Made by a program: the position numbers and the translations under genes | The notes under the pieces: model-generated | Seen by the model: only the letters and a program-made list of their open reading frames with translations | Databases searched by the model: none | Told to the model about the DNA's origin: nothing | NCBI GenBank assembly: GCA_014904845.1 | Contig: MU119417.1 | Coordinates: forward strand, 13,119-77,118 | Direction of reading: 5' to 3' | Length of the DNA: 64,000 nucleotides | From: Acephala macrosclerotiorum | Taxonomy: Eukaryota; Ascomycota; Leotiomycetes; Helotiales; Mollisiaceae | Shown: piece after piece, positions 13,741-24,672 of the stretch | Numbering within the stretch: position 1 is the first letter of the stretch | Layout: each line of letters starts with the position of its first letter

Positions 13741-16084
13741 CTATTCTTTCGACAACAGCGTTGGGACAGCGGCAACGGCCCCTCCTCCTTTGGTAGAATC
13801 ACTACTGGAGACCTCACCGTCCGTTGGACTCGCGGTTCTGGCCTTCTTTGAACTTCCACCCTGTCCGATAGCCTTAAATATCGCAACGATTTGACGCCGT
13901 CCATCAATAATCGGGAAGAAACCGGCAATGAAGAGAGTTCCCCAAAGCCAGATAATCGATATTACCAACCAGGCAGAGTAAAACTGAGAATGTCCCAGTC
14001 AGTGAGATTCCCGCAGGGTATCAAAATAAAAGGGAAGACATACGTTCTTAGAAAAAGTGAACTTCGCAACATACATCGGCAACGGCCAAAGCACCCAATG
14101 GCCCAAAAACGTCGCCGCACTCCAAATAGCAGCAATCACCGTCCACCTTTTCATATACGGCAGCCACCTTGGATCACTCCTACTCGTCGGCTCGTCACTC
14201 TCCTCTATCACTCCATATTCATTCTCAACAACAGTTGATCCCGAGTCATCTGCAAATGCCAGTTTCTCCTTCAAGAAATCATTCCAATCGAAGTTTTGAG
14301 GCTTGATGAGCGTGATCAGGACCGAATATGGCAAGGGCGAGAAAGTTGATGCCAGACAGCCGTACATGCATGGAAGCAGTTGCCCGGTAGTAGCGATGGA
14401 GACGGAACCGTAGAGACCTTTTGCACTCCCGAGCCAGACGCCGGGTCCAGTTGCCATTCCGAGGAGCGGGGCAATGATCGCTGCTGGTCTGGATTGTTGG
14501 CGCCAGAGAATGGTGAAGACTGTTGGGAAGATTCCGGGGCATGTGACGACGCCTTTCGTTTCTGTTAGTATTGCTTACAGTTTTGAAGTGTCCGACTTAC
14601 CTAGCATATACAATGTCCAGCCAAGATCAACGCCAACGTAATGGAGCATAGTACTGAATGCAGCCGCAATGATCGCGAAAATAATGACTCCGTAATGACT
14701 CCACCGAATAACATCTCAATCACTAGCACTTCGGTTGAAATACCGTCGGTAAATATCAAAACTGATGATAGACGAGACAGCAATGATCTGAGCCGAAAGC
14801 GTCGAGGTCACGGCCATGAACGTGATCAGCAGAACCGCAATGGCTCCTCCTTTCCCAGCAATAGCAATAGCAGCATAAGGCAACACCAACCCCGCACTAA
14901 CTTCTTGACTCGACATCGCTCTGGGATACGTAGGCCAGAGTGGTTGATCCTGGATACCCCACGCTACACTTGACATCAGCGTTCCCAACGCCCATGGGAT
15001 CGCAAAATATGCAATTCCGCCGATCACATAGCCTGGAACGACAGCTTTTGGAGAAGCTGCGAAGGCCTTGACGAAGAAGCCAGTGTCCATGATCACGAGC
15101 CCAAAATTGGTTGTTATATGGATGATACCGAAGAATATACCTCCCGTCGAGGTCATGGTCATATATGTGCCGTCGTGGTTTCCTGAGATTGGAGCTTTTG
15201 CAGATGCTGCAAGGACGAGGTCGTAGAGGTGGCTGATTGATCCGATTTCGGGGACGGTGAAGGCTTTTACTGAGAAGAAGCAGAGGATGATCAGGATGGT
15301 GAAGGTGTGAATGTAGTCAGTCAGAAATCTAGGTGATGGTCAGTAGATCTTCGATTTAAGTAGAAAGAGTTCCTCACGTCGCTTTGATTCCGCCAACAAA
15401 GGTGTATACAACGACACCAACTGGTAGTAAGAATGTTGCTGCAATGATATGCATTCCGGTAAGAGCAGAAATGGCAGCGGATGCTCCAAGCAACATGTTG
15501 GCGACAGCAAACAGATTGTTTACCAGACATAAGAACATGAACACCAAGTGAGCAGTGGTCCCGTATCTGATCCTCACTATTTCAAGGAGTGTGTGCGCTT
15601 CTGGAATCTTCAATTTGCAAGATATTCCAAGTAGCGAAAAGAAAACAATCATTGGGCTACATCCCGCGGCAAACCAGAACGGTCCCGAGATGCCGTAGTC
15701 ATAGCCGACAAGGGAGGATCCCAGCATTGCTGTACTCCAGAGCCAGGACTATCCCGATGTCAGACCATGTATCAGGGACCGACATGGAAGAGGGAAAGAA
15801 CTGACTGATATCACAGCAGATGCTGTGAGTCCTGTTCGAACACTTCGATTTGCTGTCATGAACATTTCTGTCTTCGAGTTGTCTTCGCCAGCCGTTCTCT
15901 TCAGGACTCTAGTCACGAAGACCATTGCTTGAAGTGGTAAGCAGTTATTTAAGTCTTTCTTTCGATACAAAGACTTACCAAACGCAAACACAAGTCCAAC
16001 GACGATAACGACGACATATCCTCCAGCCTGAGAAAGCGGTGGAGTGATGCTTGTAGCATCGTCTCGCTTAAGGAAGGAAGACAT
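13741..16084 (-). pseudogene. DUR3: DUR3-type urea/H+ symporter with in-frame TGA
   Basis: This encodes a plasma-membrane sodium:solute-symporter-family protein of the fungal DUR3 urea transporter group. Six exons join cleanly with introns at 15,928-15,978, 15,749-15,805, 15,329-15,377, 14,553-14,600 and 13,984-14,043, giving 692 codons, the usual family length. Typical segments in order are MVFVTRVLKR, YDYGISGPFWFAAG, AHTLLEIVRIRYG, ALTGMHIIAATFLLPVGVV, GGIKATFLTDYIHT, DTGFFVKAFAASP and GMATGPGVWLGS. Between SASD and DVIRWSHYGV, in exon 4, an in-frame TGA at 14,716-14,718 interrupts strongly conserved sequence; one C-to-T (CGA) or G-to-A (TGG) change would explain it. Everything else is intact, so it is a recent pseudogene, a stop-carrying allele or a sequencing error. 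The start at 16,084 (MSSFLKRDD) was chosen; an in-frame codon further upstream (near 16,129) is possible. It is divergent from a flavin monooxygenase, suggesting nitrogen scavenging. Confidence 0.8.
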
Positions 16085-16564
16085 GTTCTCAATAGACACA
16101 AACTTTCGAACAACAAAATCTCTCTTCAAAAGTCAGGAAACATTTCGAGGATATATTTCCTATCAAAATTCAAAAGTATACTTGGGGTTACATGCATTCA
16201 AGCCCTCAAATTGCGTGCTTCTGATCTAGTTTCTTTGCCTCTTGTCGATCTCCTGCACAATCCCATGCCATGAAGGTCTAAAGCATGTACATTTTCTAAT
16301 ATTTCCTTGATTCTGCATGTGAGAGTGGGATTTCATCGCATCTATGGAGTACTAGATGCCGAACAGAGAGACTGTCAGACTCTCCCGTCCCCATTTTTAG
16401 CACGCAATCGAAACGAACTTCGCGTAATACCGACACGTGATCTCGGCTAGTCAGGGGGGAGGGCCAACCACGTCTTTCTCGCTTTGGCCCTTTCTTTCTC
16501 ACTTCCCCAAGTAAGAGGACAGAAACCAAGACTTGAATTCTCATTAAAGTTTCTCATCGATAAC
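16085..16564. promoter_or_regulatory. Shared divergent promoter of transporter and monooxygenase
   Basis: This 480-bp interval separates the two start codons of genes read in opposite directions. It has no coding signal of its own. No GATA-factor (HGATAR) cluster or clear TATA box was identified by eye. Co-regulation of the pair is inference from the geometry only. Confidence 0.45.
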
Positions 16565-18318
16565 ATGTCTTCCAAGCGTGCTACCAGCGATGTAACCTAC
16601 GCTAAGAATGGCGACCGAACCAAAAGAGCGAAAGTAGGAGAACAAAAGCAGAAGAAACAATTGATACTAAATGCCTTCGTGGAAATGTGTAAGCACTATC
16701 ATTGGCTCAGCACCAGCTCACCAGTAGCATAGATATGACTAAAAATTGCGCAGGTAGTGGGCACCAGTCGCCTGGTCTCTGGAGACATCCTGATGATCAG
16801 TCACATCGTTTCAATGACATTGATTATTGGACGGATCTAGCTCAACGTCTCGAGAAAGCAAAGTTCCACGGTATCTTTATCGCCGATGTTCTCGGTATGT
16901 GCTCTGTAGTCACTGAGGCTTGCATCCAATGCTAAAGGAACTGAAGGTGGCTATGATGTTTATAAAGGCCCAAAGAATCTAGAACCAGCAATTATCTCGG
17001 CAGCACAATGGCCAGTCAACGAACCATTGGCTGTCGTTCCTGCTATGGCAGCTGTAACGAAGAGTTTGGGCTTTGGTGTTACTGTCGCAACAACCTATGA
17101 GCAGCCGTATCACTTGGCAAGAAGACTTTCGACGGTTGATCATTTGACCAAAGGTCGATTGGGGTGGAATGTGAGACTTCACTCCCAACTTGAAAGTATG
17201 TTTCGGTGTCTGACTAAACCTAGATCGTCACTGGATACCTCGACTCCGCAGCCAGGAATCTTGGTCACACGGAGCAACCTCAGGCCAGCCTCCTCCTTCC
17301 AACCTTCCACTGCTATTGATATACTAATCCGAAATAGCATGATGAACGCTATGCAATCGCGGAAGAATACCTCGAGGTAATGTACAAACTATTCGAATCT
17401 TCCTGGCGCGACGACGCCGTCATCCGCGACTCCAAGAAAGGAATCTACACCGACCCTACTCGCGTCCGAGAAATTAACCACGTCGGGAAATATTTCAACG
17501 TTCCTGGTCCTCACATCTGCCAGCCTAGCCCGCAACGCACTCCGCTTCTCCTTCAGGCCGGAACTTCAAGCTCAGGAAAACGCTTCGCGGCTAAGAATGC
17601 TGAGGCCATCTTTGTAGCGGGACATAGTCCGAGTGTTGTGAAGAAGAGCATCGCTGACATTAGAGCCCAAGCAAAGGAGTTTGGAAGGGATGAGAAAAGT
17701 GTGAAATTCTTGGCGATGATTTGTCCGGTTCTGGGCAAGACGGAGGAAGAAGCGAATGCCAAGTACGAAGAGTATCTCAGCTACTCCAGTGAAGATGGTG
17801 CCTTTGCGCTCTTTGGTGGATGGACTGGTATCGATCTGGCGAAGTATGGAGACGACGAGGAATTGAGACATGTGGAGAGTAATGCCATTCGTTCGGCTGT
17901 CGAGGGATGGTCCAAAGCTTCCCCTGGCATCCCGAAATGGACGAAACATATTGTTGGGAAACATTTGGCGATTGGTGGTTTGGGAGCTACGGTCGTGGGT
18001 TCACCTGAACAAGTTGTGGATGAATTCGAGAGATGGGTAGATGAAGGTGACGTTGATGGATTCAATATTGTAAGTTTCAAGCTTTGGACTGTTCTCCCCT
18101 GTCACTGATTTGCGATCTAGGCCTACGCGATAACCCCAGGCTCTTTCGTCGACGTGATTGAGCTTCTGTTGCCGGAGCTGAGGAAGCGAGGGCTGTTCTG
18201 GGATGACTATGAAGTGCCAGGCGGGACGTATCGAGAGAACGTATACAAGAAGGAGGGCCAAAGCGGACTACCAAGTCATCACCCAGCTAATCACTATCGC
18301 TGGAAAGCAGAAGCGTGA
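16565..18318 (+). CDS. Flavin-dependent (luciferase-like) monooxygenase, NtaA/SnaA/DszA type
   Basis: This encodes a 492-residue FMNH2-dependent monooxygenase of the bacterial-luciferase-like family (nitrilotriacetate / dibenzothiophene / pristinamycin monooxygenase group), likely cytosolic and dependent on a flavin reductase. Recognisable stretches are KKQLILNAFVEMCSGHQSPGLWRHP, FHGIFIADVLG, LSTVDHLTKGRLGWN, HDERYAIAEEYLEVMYKL and PLLLQAGTSSSGKRFAAKNAEAIF. Six exons join in frame with introns at 16,689-16,753, 16,895-16,946, 17,171-17,223, 17,284-17,337 and 18,070-18,120. The fourth has a non-standard donor: exon 4 ends CAG and the intron starts GC, giving a GC-AG intron; no GT donor restores the family sequence. 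The substrate cannot be told from sequence. Fungal members are often linked to nitrogen or sulphur scavenging, which fits the neighbouring urea transporter (inference). Confidence 0.85.
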
Positions 18319-18447
18319 TAAGGAATCGTATTCAGGATTCCAATCTGCAAAGACCATTGCAAAACCCTTTGTAATCAATTTCCTCCGAAGACCAGCGATC
18401 ATAAAATACAGTTGATATCTCATCTCCCCTTTCTACCAGCACACATC

Positions 18448-18970
18448 CTAGTGGGTCGCAGTACAGTTAGAGGGGGCATAGTGTCCATTCCACTGTATAC
18501 CACATCCTGGTGTTGAATATATTCCCCCCACGATCCAGAGAACAACATCGATCAACGACCACAATCCCAACCCGCCAGCAGTAAGCATCTTGAAGACCGC
18601 TCTTGCCCAGTGACGTGAATACCATTGATCGGCGCCGAAAGTGCCGAGAAACAACGCGAGGAGTGTAGCTGTTCGCTCTGCACGGTAGCAGTCGTAGGTT
18701 TGTGGGTCTGTCATGTATCCCCAATGTCGCTTTGTGAGAAGGGGTTCATTTACTAATAGGTTATAAGTTAGCAAGATTTCAGGGACCAGTGGATGGCACA
18801 GGCTCACTGAGACTTTCTGTGAGATAGGAGATAATGCAGAGAAGAAGCAGCATAGAGACCTGGTAGGCAAGAATGTGGATGAAGTATTTCGTAACGAATC
18901 CGCGAATGCGAGAGGTCATGTTGGCTCGGGTTGCGCTCTTCTGGCTCTTCATCTCTGGGTCGGTGTCCAT
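18448..18970 (-). CDS. TM2-domain membrane protein
   Basis: Two exons (intron 18,753-18,807) encode about 155 residues. The N-terminal part, after MDTDPEMKSQKS, holds one hydrophobic helix (FIHILAYQVSMLLLLCIISYL). The C-terminal exon carries a TM2 domain: two membrane helices around TATLLALFLGTFGADQWYS and AGGLGLWSLIDVVLWIVGG. The GADQWY turn corresponds to the GxDxFY-like signature of the family. The tail is cysteine-containing (STPGCGIQWN). Its role is unknown; TM2 proteins are found from bacteria to animals without one common function. It is convergent with the monooxygenase, with 129 bp between stop codons. Confidence 0.75.
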
Positions 18971-19464
18971 GGTAGTCGAGGTGAGGTGAAGTGTAAGCAG
19001 CTCAGTAGCTAGCAATGCTGTTCGTCGATGCGTAAAGGTAGAAGCTGTCTCTGGCCTTGGATGACTTTGGCGGAGTTGCGGAGAGAATGATGGTGTTGTG
19101 TGTACTGAGCATAAAAGATGCGTATTGATGGTGAACTGTTGAGAGCAATGAGTCGATGGATAAATTTCAAATAGAGTCACTAAAGGACGAAGGTGACTCT
19201 AAAGGAAGGCGCAAACTTCTCAAGGAAGTTGCGAGGAGGCTGTAGCGAGACTCCTTCTCACATGACCGATCTCTTGACCATCGCTCTTTCTTCTCGGAAA
19301 TATTGAACGTTTAAGCGTCACATTGCAGATGAAGCTTGTATCTCGTTTCGAACAGTAGTTTTGTTCTTCCAAATCGCGCCAAGAAACGTTCGTGAATGCA
19401 TCCGGTCCCTTACCCGCAGCACGTTATATGACTATTTCTGCTTTCATCCACTAGGATGCCACTT
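18971..19464. other. Intergenic, no supported gene
   Basis: This stretch holds the probable promoter of the TM2 gene and non-coding sequence. Open frames here are short and do not look coding. No repeat or RNA gene was recognised. Confidence 0.5.
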
Positions 19465-19752
19465 TTACCCGCTGCTTTCTCGAATATGCATATCTTTCAA
19501 CGTTTCGTCCCATCCTTTGTGGCTGACTCGCCAAAGTCCCTCAGAAAGATGGTGAGCATGCCCCTTCATTTCTAGTTCCCGCAGCTTGGTCCACCATACC
19601 TTCCGACAAAATCGATTTTCCGTCATGTCGAGATATACATCTACTTCCTCTTCTTCGACCTTTGTACGGAATTTTGGATTTACGTTCGCGTCATCCCCGA
19701 CAACAGGTCTTTCGAAGTACCCCTTAATGTGTTTTTGGAAGAGCCGCTTCAT
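19465..19752 (-). CDS. Small hypothetical protein (95 aa), uncertain
   Basis: A single ATG-started frame encodes 95 residues beginning MKRLFQKHIKG, rich in charged residues and tryptophan (KVEEEEVDVYLD, KVWWTKLRELEMKGHAHHL). It has no signal peptide, membrane helix or motif that I recognise. Composition is compatible with real protein, but there is no domain, no obvious partner exon and no operon-like context, so it may be a chance frame. Confidence 0.3.
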   Translation of the reverse strand: MKRLFQKHIKGYFERPVVGDDANVNPKFRTKVEEEEVDVYLDMTENRFCRKVWWTKLRELEMKGHAHHLSEGLWRVSHKGWDETLKDMHIRESSG

Positions 19753-21112
19753 GGTAGGCCGTCTTGGCTTGCGGTTTGCAATATTCTGAGAGATGTAATT
19801 TTACGGCCAGGAATGCAATGAGATTTTCATCCCTTTGTAAGTTTCGATGATCTAGCTACGGATCAAATTAATTCAGTCCTTGAGCTTCATTACACGATGG
19901 GAATAACGTATGGAAACAATCATACTGAGAACGTCACGACTTAGAGCACATGTCAAAGTGTGATCTCTTGATTAATGAAAACCTTTCCGATTAAGTCTGA
20001 TGACTCTGTAGACTTAGCTTGCGACAGAATCCTGCCAATTACAAACCGCACCAAGCTCAACTTGTTGCAAATATCATGCAAATAACCCCAATAGCCCCAA
20101 TCTCTCTTCCATCAGCGTCCTTATTGTGAGGTAGGTTGGGGATGCTCCTTCTCGATCTTGGCTATCTCATCCAGTGTCATTAAAGTTTTAATATCTTCCA
20201 GAAGATAAACCCCTTCCGAAATCATCCATTTTCCTTCTCCGAGATCCTTTGCAAACCAACGCTCCTAAATTCTGCAACTTGCATTGGGAGTATTAGTGAT
20301 ATTGCGCTATAGTGTAGGCATTAAGTGCGCTGGAGCATAGTAAATGGTGCACTGAAACATAGTGAGCGTTGCGTTAGAATATAGCGATTGATGCGCTGAG
20401 ATATAGTGACTGGTGCGCTGAAATATAGTGGGTGTGTGCGCACTGGCGCTTACCGCCTGCGCATTGGGTTAGATCCTTCAGCGATCAACCCCCGGGGAAA
20501 GGTCGCTTCCCTAATTCACCCTCACTGGCGATAGCGGGAGGTTTTGTGGGAGGTTTATTGAATATTAGCAACACTGTCGCGTTGATGGATTGCTAGGTTT
20601 ATACTGCAGGGTTGTAATCAGTCGACTGCATAAGGCAATTCGAAGAAATTTATAGCATCAAGTCGTCCATTTGAGGCATGATCACGTGGTGTTGCGGAAA
20701 ACCAGCTTTTCCGGCTAGTCCAGATCCCAATTCGAGTCATCGTCCCTACCTTTTATATTGCACTGTTTGCCCGCAATACAATAGATGAAGCGAATATGAT
20801 ACACCATCTCACCTGCTTCTTGTGCTACGGACTACACGCAAGCAGAATCTATTCCGCTCGACTTTGGCAAAGGACATTCTGCATCCTTCATCCGTCACAC
20901 TTTCTAACCCAAGACCGGTCAAATTATGCGTATACCTGCAACAAATTGCAATCAAGAACGTGCATTACTTTTGGGTGGGATAGCAGGCCCTCGAGCCATT
21001 GTGACGCCTCGGCGCTCAGTCTAGGAATCGAGGTTCACGATTCAAAGGCCGAAACAAGACTCTAGGAAATATCCCCAAACATCAAGACCAGAGGAACATT
21101 AAGATTGGACAG
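19753..21112. other. Intergenic with tandem repeat, no supported gene
   Basis: Apart from the 22-bp tandem repeat at 20,303-20,436, nothing coding is convincing here. A 89-codon frame at 20,796-21,065 is in a pyrimidine-mixed region just upstream of the next gene and looks like 5' leader sequence. Confidence 0.5.
20303..20436. repeat. Degenerate 22-bp tandem repeat, about six units
   Basis: Units start at 20,326, 20,348, 20,370, 20,392 and 20,414, exactly 22 bp apart, with a more degenerate 23-bp unit beginning near 20,303. Each unit begins TGCGCTGA or a close variant and contains ATATAGTG or CATAGTG, followed by a variable five- or six-base tail ending GG, GT or GA. Most differences between units are transitions. 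It lies in a gene-poor region and does not encode protein. Confidence 0.85.
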
Positions 21113-22210
21113 ATGATTTGCGAGTCGACTATGGACGTATCATCACTCCTCTCACCAGAAGTCATCGCAGAGTTGAGGGAGGACCTCAGACGAGACTGGT
21201 TCATTACAGAAAATGACGAATATCGACTTGAGCTCGAGCACATCTGGTCGCCTCCCAATCCACTTCACCCCAATCATAAAATGCTTGAACTCGACAGCAT
21301 CGAGAACCCCCAAAAACGAGGCCATAAAATACCGTATATCGATACATGGAAGGAATACCTATTCTACAACAAAGCCACAGTATTCTACTGGACTCAGTCA
21401 GCAACCAACATGGTTGGCCGTAATGGGCCGGTGATCCTAGGTGGTATCTGGAATGCTTGGTCCGATGCTCTGGGCAGGGAACCACACATACAACTTGATG
21501 AATTCTTTGCTGTTCCCCTAAGCGTTAAGGAAGAATATGCAAAGACAGTCCCAGGGATACTAAGAGCGCACGAGCACATTTGCTCTCAGATTCGAAAGAC
21601 GGTGGAAGAAAACAACAGAGCTAATGCCCTTATCAAATTGTGCAAACCTTGGCCGGACCCAAGGTACTTCAAACTACATTCGATTTGCGAAGCACTCATA
21701 GTAGTGTTCGACGAGTACAAGTCCGTGGCCATTGAGAAGCACGTAGACGGCTTCCGTCACTACGACGATGTTGCCCAGAACCAGAGCATCATATTGGCCC
21801 GAACGGGTCACGAAAATAGGCTTAGCGCACCTATTAGCTTCGAGTCTTTGAAGAATAAAGCCTTGCCTCTCGCAAGAAGTGAAGACATGGGAACCATCGA
21901 TGTTATTCGAATCCCTTTGCAAGTTGGCGTCCATTTTGTGGCTAACCTTCTATTACGTGAAGAAGCCGCATTTCCGGAATCCGTTGTAGCAGGACCTCAA
22001 ATATCGAGGGAAGCAGATCATCCGTTTATGAAGTGGGAGAGAGAAGCGCAGGATTATGGAGAAGAACGATTAGTACATGCACAGGCACAAGGCAAGATCG
22101 AACCATTTACAACAGTAACAGCTGTGAAGAAGGCCGTGCTGCACCACAGGGTTGACATATATCCCCTAGAAAACTATGCTCCGTATCCTTTTAAGCTTGG
22201 TTGGATCTGA
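21113..22210 (+). CDS. Hypothetical protein, 365 aa, single exon
   Basis: One uninterrupted frame of 365 residues starts MICESTMDVSSLLSPEVIAELREDLRRDWF and ends PYPFKLGWI; a second ATG six codons in (MDVSSLL) is an equally good start. The protein is soluble, acidic in the first third (ENDEYRLELEHIWSPPNP) and mixed alpha-helical in character, with no signal peptide, membrane helix or catalytic motif that I can name. The absence of introns and the normal amino-acid composition over a long frame support it as a real gene. It lies alone between two gene-poor stretches. I do not recognise the family. Confidence 0.6.
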   Translation: MICESTMDVSSLLSPEVIAELREDLRRDWFITENDEYRLELEHIWSPPNPLHPNHKMLELDSIENPQKRGHKIPYIDTWKEYLFYNKATVFYWTQSATNMVGRNGPVILGGIWNAWSDALGREPHIQLDEFFAVPLSVKEEYAKTVPGILRAHEHICSQIRKTVEENNRANALIKLCKPWPDPRYFKLHSICEALIVVFDEYKSVAIEKHVDGFRHYDDVAQNQSIILARTGHENRLSAPISFESLKNKALPLARSEDMGTIDVIRIPLQVGVHFVANLLLREEAAFPESVVAGPQISREADHPFMKWEREAQDYGEERLVHAQAQGKIEPFTTVTAVKKAVLHHRVDIYPLENYAPYPFKLGWI

Positions 22211-24672
22211 GATTCATGCCACCCTGACGGCATCCTATCCGCAGTCTAAGGTCGTATGCAACAAATATTGCTTTATCTTGCCACGTCTCCCTTCAAGCAA
22301 TGTCCAGCAAGAGTGCCCGAGATAGAGCAAGGAGATTGGTTTTGAGAGCAATGACGACACAAGACATTGTGGTCGTTTGTCGTTGCCATTGAGGCAGAAA
22401 TACTTATTGTAAGATTGCAATAGCCGACTCTTCAGTTAATTTTCAGCTAACGTGCCCACGAGTCAATAGCTTTAGTGCTGAATGCTCGGGTTTCGATGGG
22501 CTATCATGGCGGACTAATACAACTCACCCATACCAAACGAACTTATTCATGCTAAGCTGTGGTGATTTACTGTAGGGGTGAGGCTGGATGTATAGAATGG
22601 CGTTTTCTGGGATGCGTTTCAGTGCTTTCGGGCTACTACTTGGAGAGTTTAAGTCTTTACAGCGTGAGACTTCTGAAATAAATCATCTTGTTATTTTACC
22701 TGCTCAGACCGGCTCGCAAGAGCCAGCTGCGTTACTATGAAGTTTTCTCGGCGAGGTCTGCAGATAGCAGAGTAGAATCGAATCATAAACAAAAATTTCG
22801 TGGGTCTGCTTCGAGCCTTCAGCTATCTTTCGAAGTACTACAAATCTGTTGGATCCTCGCCTACGTTACCCTTTGCTAGTCTGTCTCGGTGGAATTTCAG
22901 CACAGTTCTTTGTTAAAGTCCTAAGCAGATCGAAGCCATTCTGTCTGTCCCTCCATCGTCGTTTCAATTCGCAGGTCTCTTCGAATGGCGTTGGACTTTT
23001 CTTTTCTCGGCTCTCAGATGATCTCTAGACTGTTGAGCTAGCCCTTCAATACAAACATTTCCTCGGCGTAATCTCGCTCCTGCATGCATCTCACGACGGC
23101 CAGCGGTAACAGAAGACACTCATCAACCCCTCGATCAGTGAATTGCTACCGAGATAATTCTGCTGGCCTTGCTCGCATCAGGAAGATGGTTCCCAAGGCT
23201 CCGTGCCCGAAGTGCTGATATTATGCAATTTCTAATCTGTATAAATGCCTAGGAAACACACCAGCTGCTGTACCCCTCACAACCTTTGATACCGAGGCGG
23301 AGTTATGCTAGTATTCCCTGATATCGCACGATACCCTGTCTAGAGAAGCATCAAGTATAGTATTCTCCTTGCTTGTTGCAACTTCGCTGCTGGGAAGACT
23401 GTACCTTGTTTGAATAAATGGTAAAACGCCTAGGAGTCCCAGATGCTGACGGACTCGAGGATTTATAGTGTCGTATTTTCTATGCCATTTTTTTATAATA
23501 TACAGAATCATTTCGCCCGCTATCCCGAGGCAATTGTGTGTATATTTGAGCGCGTAAAGTCATACATTTGTATGCGATGACAATGATTAGTGCTATTCGG
23601 GAAGTTCTGAGGCTGAATAACCTTAACTAAGTCACGTGTGCCTGAACCAGAGGGGATCTAAATCGGCTCCGGTAGAGGCCCTCGATGAGTTTGATAGGGG
23701 AGTAAGAACGAATACTATTACGATATCTTGATAAGTTCAAAGAAGTAGCTGTGTTCCAGACCAGCAAGCATCAGCAAGATTTATATTGAGACATGGAAAC
23801 TGTAACCGATTCTCCAAGGGAGCCAGAAGAGGATCCCCCTGAGCATGATCCAGCTGACTCATCAGTGTGTTCAGGGCCCAAGCCTCGGCTCAGGTTAGAG
23901 CGGCGACTGCTTCGGTCCAAAAACGGAAGTGGATTTTGGTGGGCTCAATTGTCGTCCGAGATTATAGTGGTAATTATCTGTTCACGAGCCGCTTCTCAGG
24001 GGTAACGAATGGATCGGATACAGCCTCCATGGGGCGATGATGTTCGAAATAAATATGAAGAGTGAAACAATGTAAATGACTGCAACTTATAATTTCAAGC
24101 TGTTCTCAAAGGCTGCATAAATGCGCAGTATCGACCAGCTCGTTTTCACGAGTGAATTCTGTTCTCAGATACCCTTGTAGAGGCGAGACCGCCGCCCATC
24201 CTCTCGTATCCACTTTTTGTCGAGCTGAGTACACGTATTTTCGACAACTTCGTGCAGAAATGTCTCGCAACAATTTCTTTTCCGATTTTTATCGTGAATT
24301 TAACCGCGTACCGTCCCGTGCCACATCGTTCAGCCTTCATGTTCAGCCACATAATGAGAGATGTCCACTCTTTCGTTTTCTCATCCCTATCAACTATCAG
24401 TATCTTCGGTTCAGCACGATTTTCTCGAGCATTGAAGTCAGTGCAAATGGATCATCTTCAAAGCTAACGTTCAAATATTGGAATATGCGGGAGAAACACG
24501 GGGTAGTTGCTCAGCATCTCGGCGCGTCCGATTTTGCAGCAGCCAATGCATCGTTCCCGTTCGCCTTAGACCTTGGAGAATATATAGTAGCAGCAACCAG
24601 AAGGAATGGCTCTTTCTGTCTCTGCTTATCCTAACTCTGCTGTCTTTATTGTCCTCTTGAGGTTCTGCAATC
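22211..24672. other. Long intergenic stretch, no supported gene
   Basis: About 2.5 kb with only short, unconvincing frames. A 70-codon frame at 23,793-24,005 begins METVTDSPREPEEDP and ends in a tryptophan-containing, partly hydrophobic segment. It resembles the start of a fungal membrane protein, but I found no continuing exon, so it may be a relic. The last few hundred bases are presumably the promoter of the WSC gene. Confidence 0.5.

Noticed and set aside
14639..14760. Intron removing the TGA in the urea transporter
   Set aside because: A GT..AG pair exists, but splicing it out would delete VIRWSHYG, which is conserved coding sequence.
23793..24005. 70-codon frame METVTDSP... as the start of a membrane-protein gene
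   Set aside because: No continuing exon or further domain was found, so it is noted only as a possible scrap.
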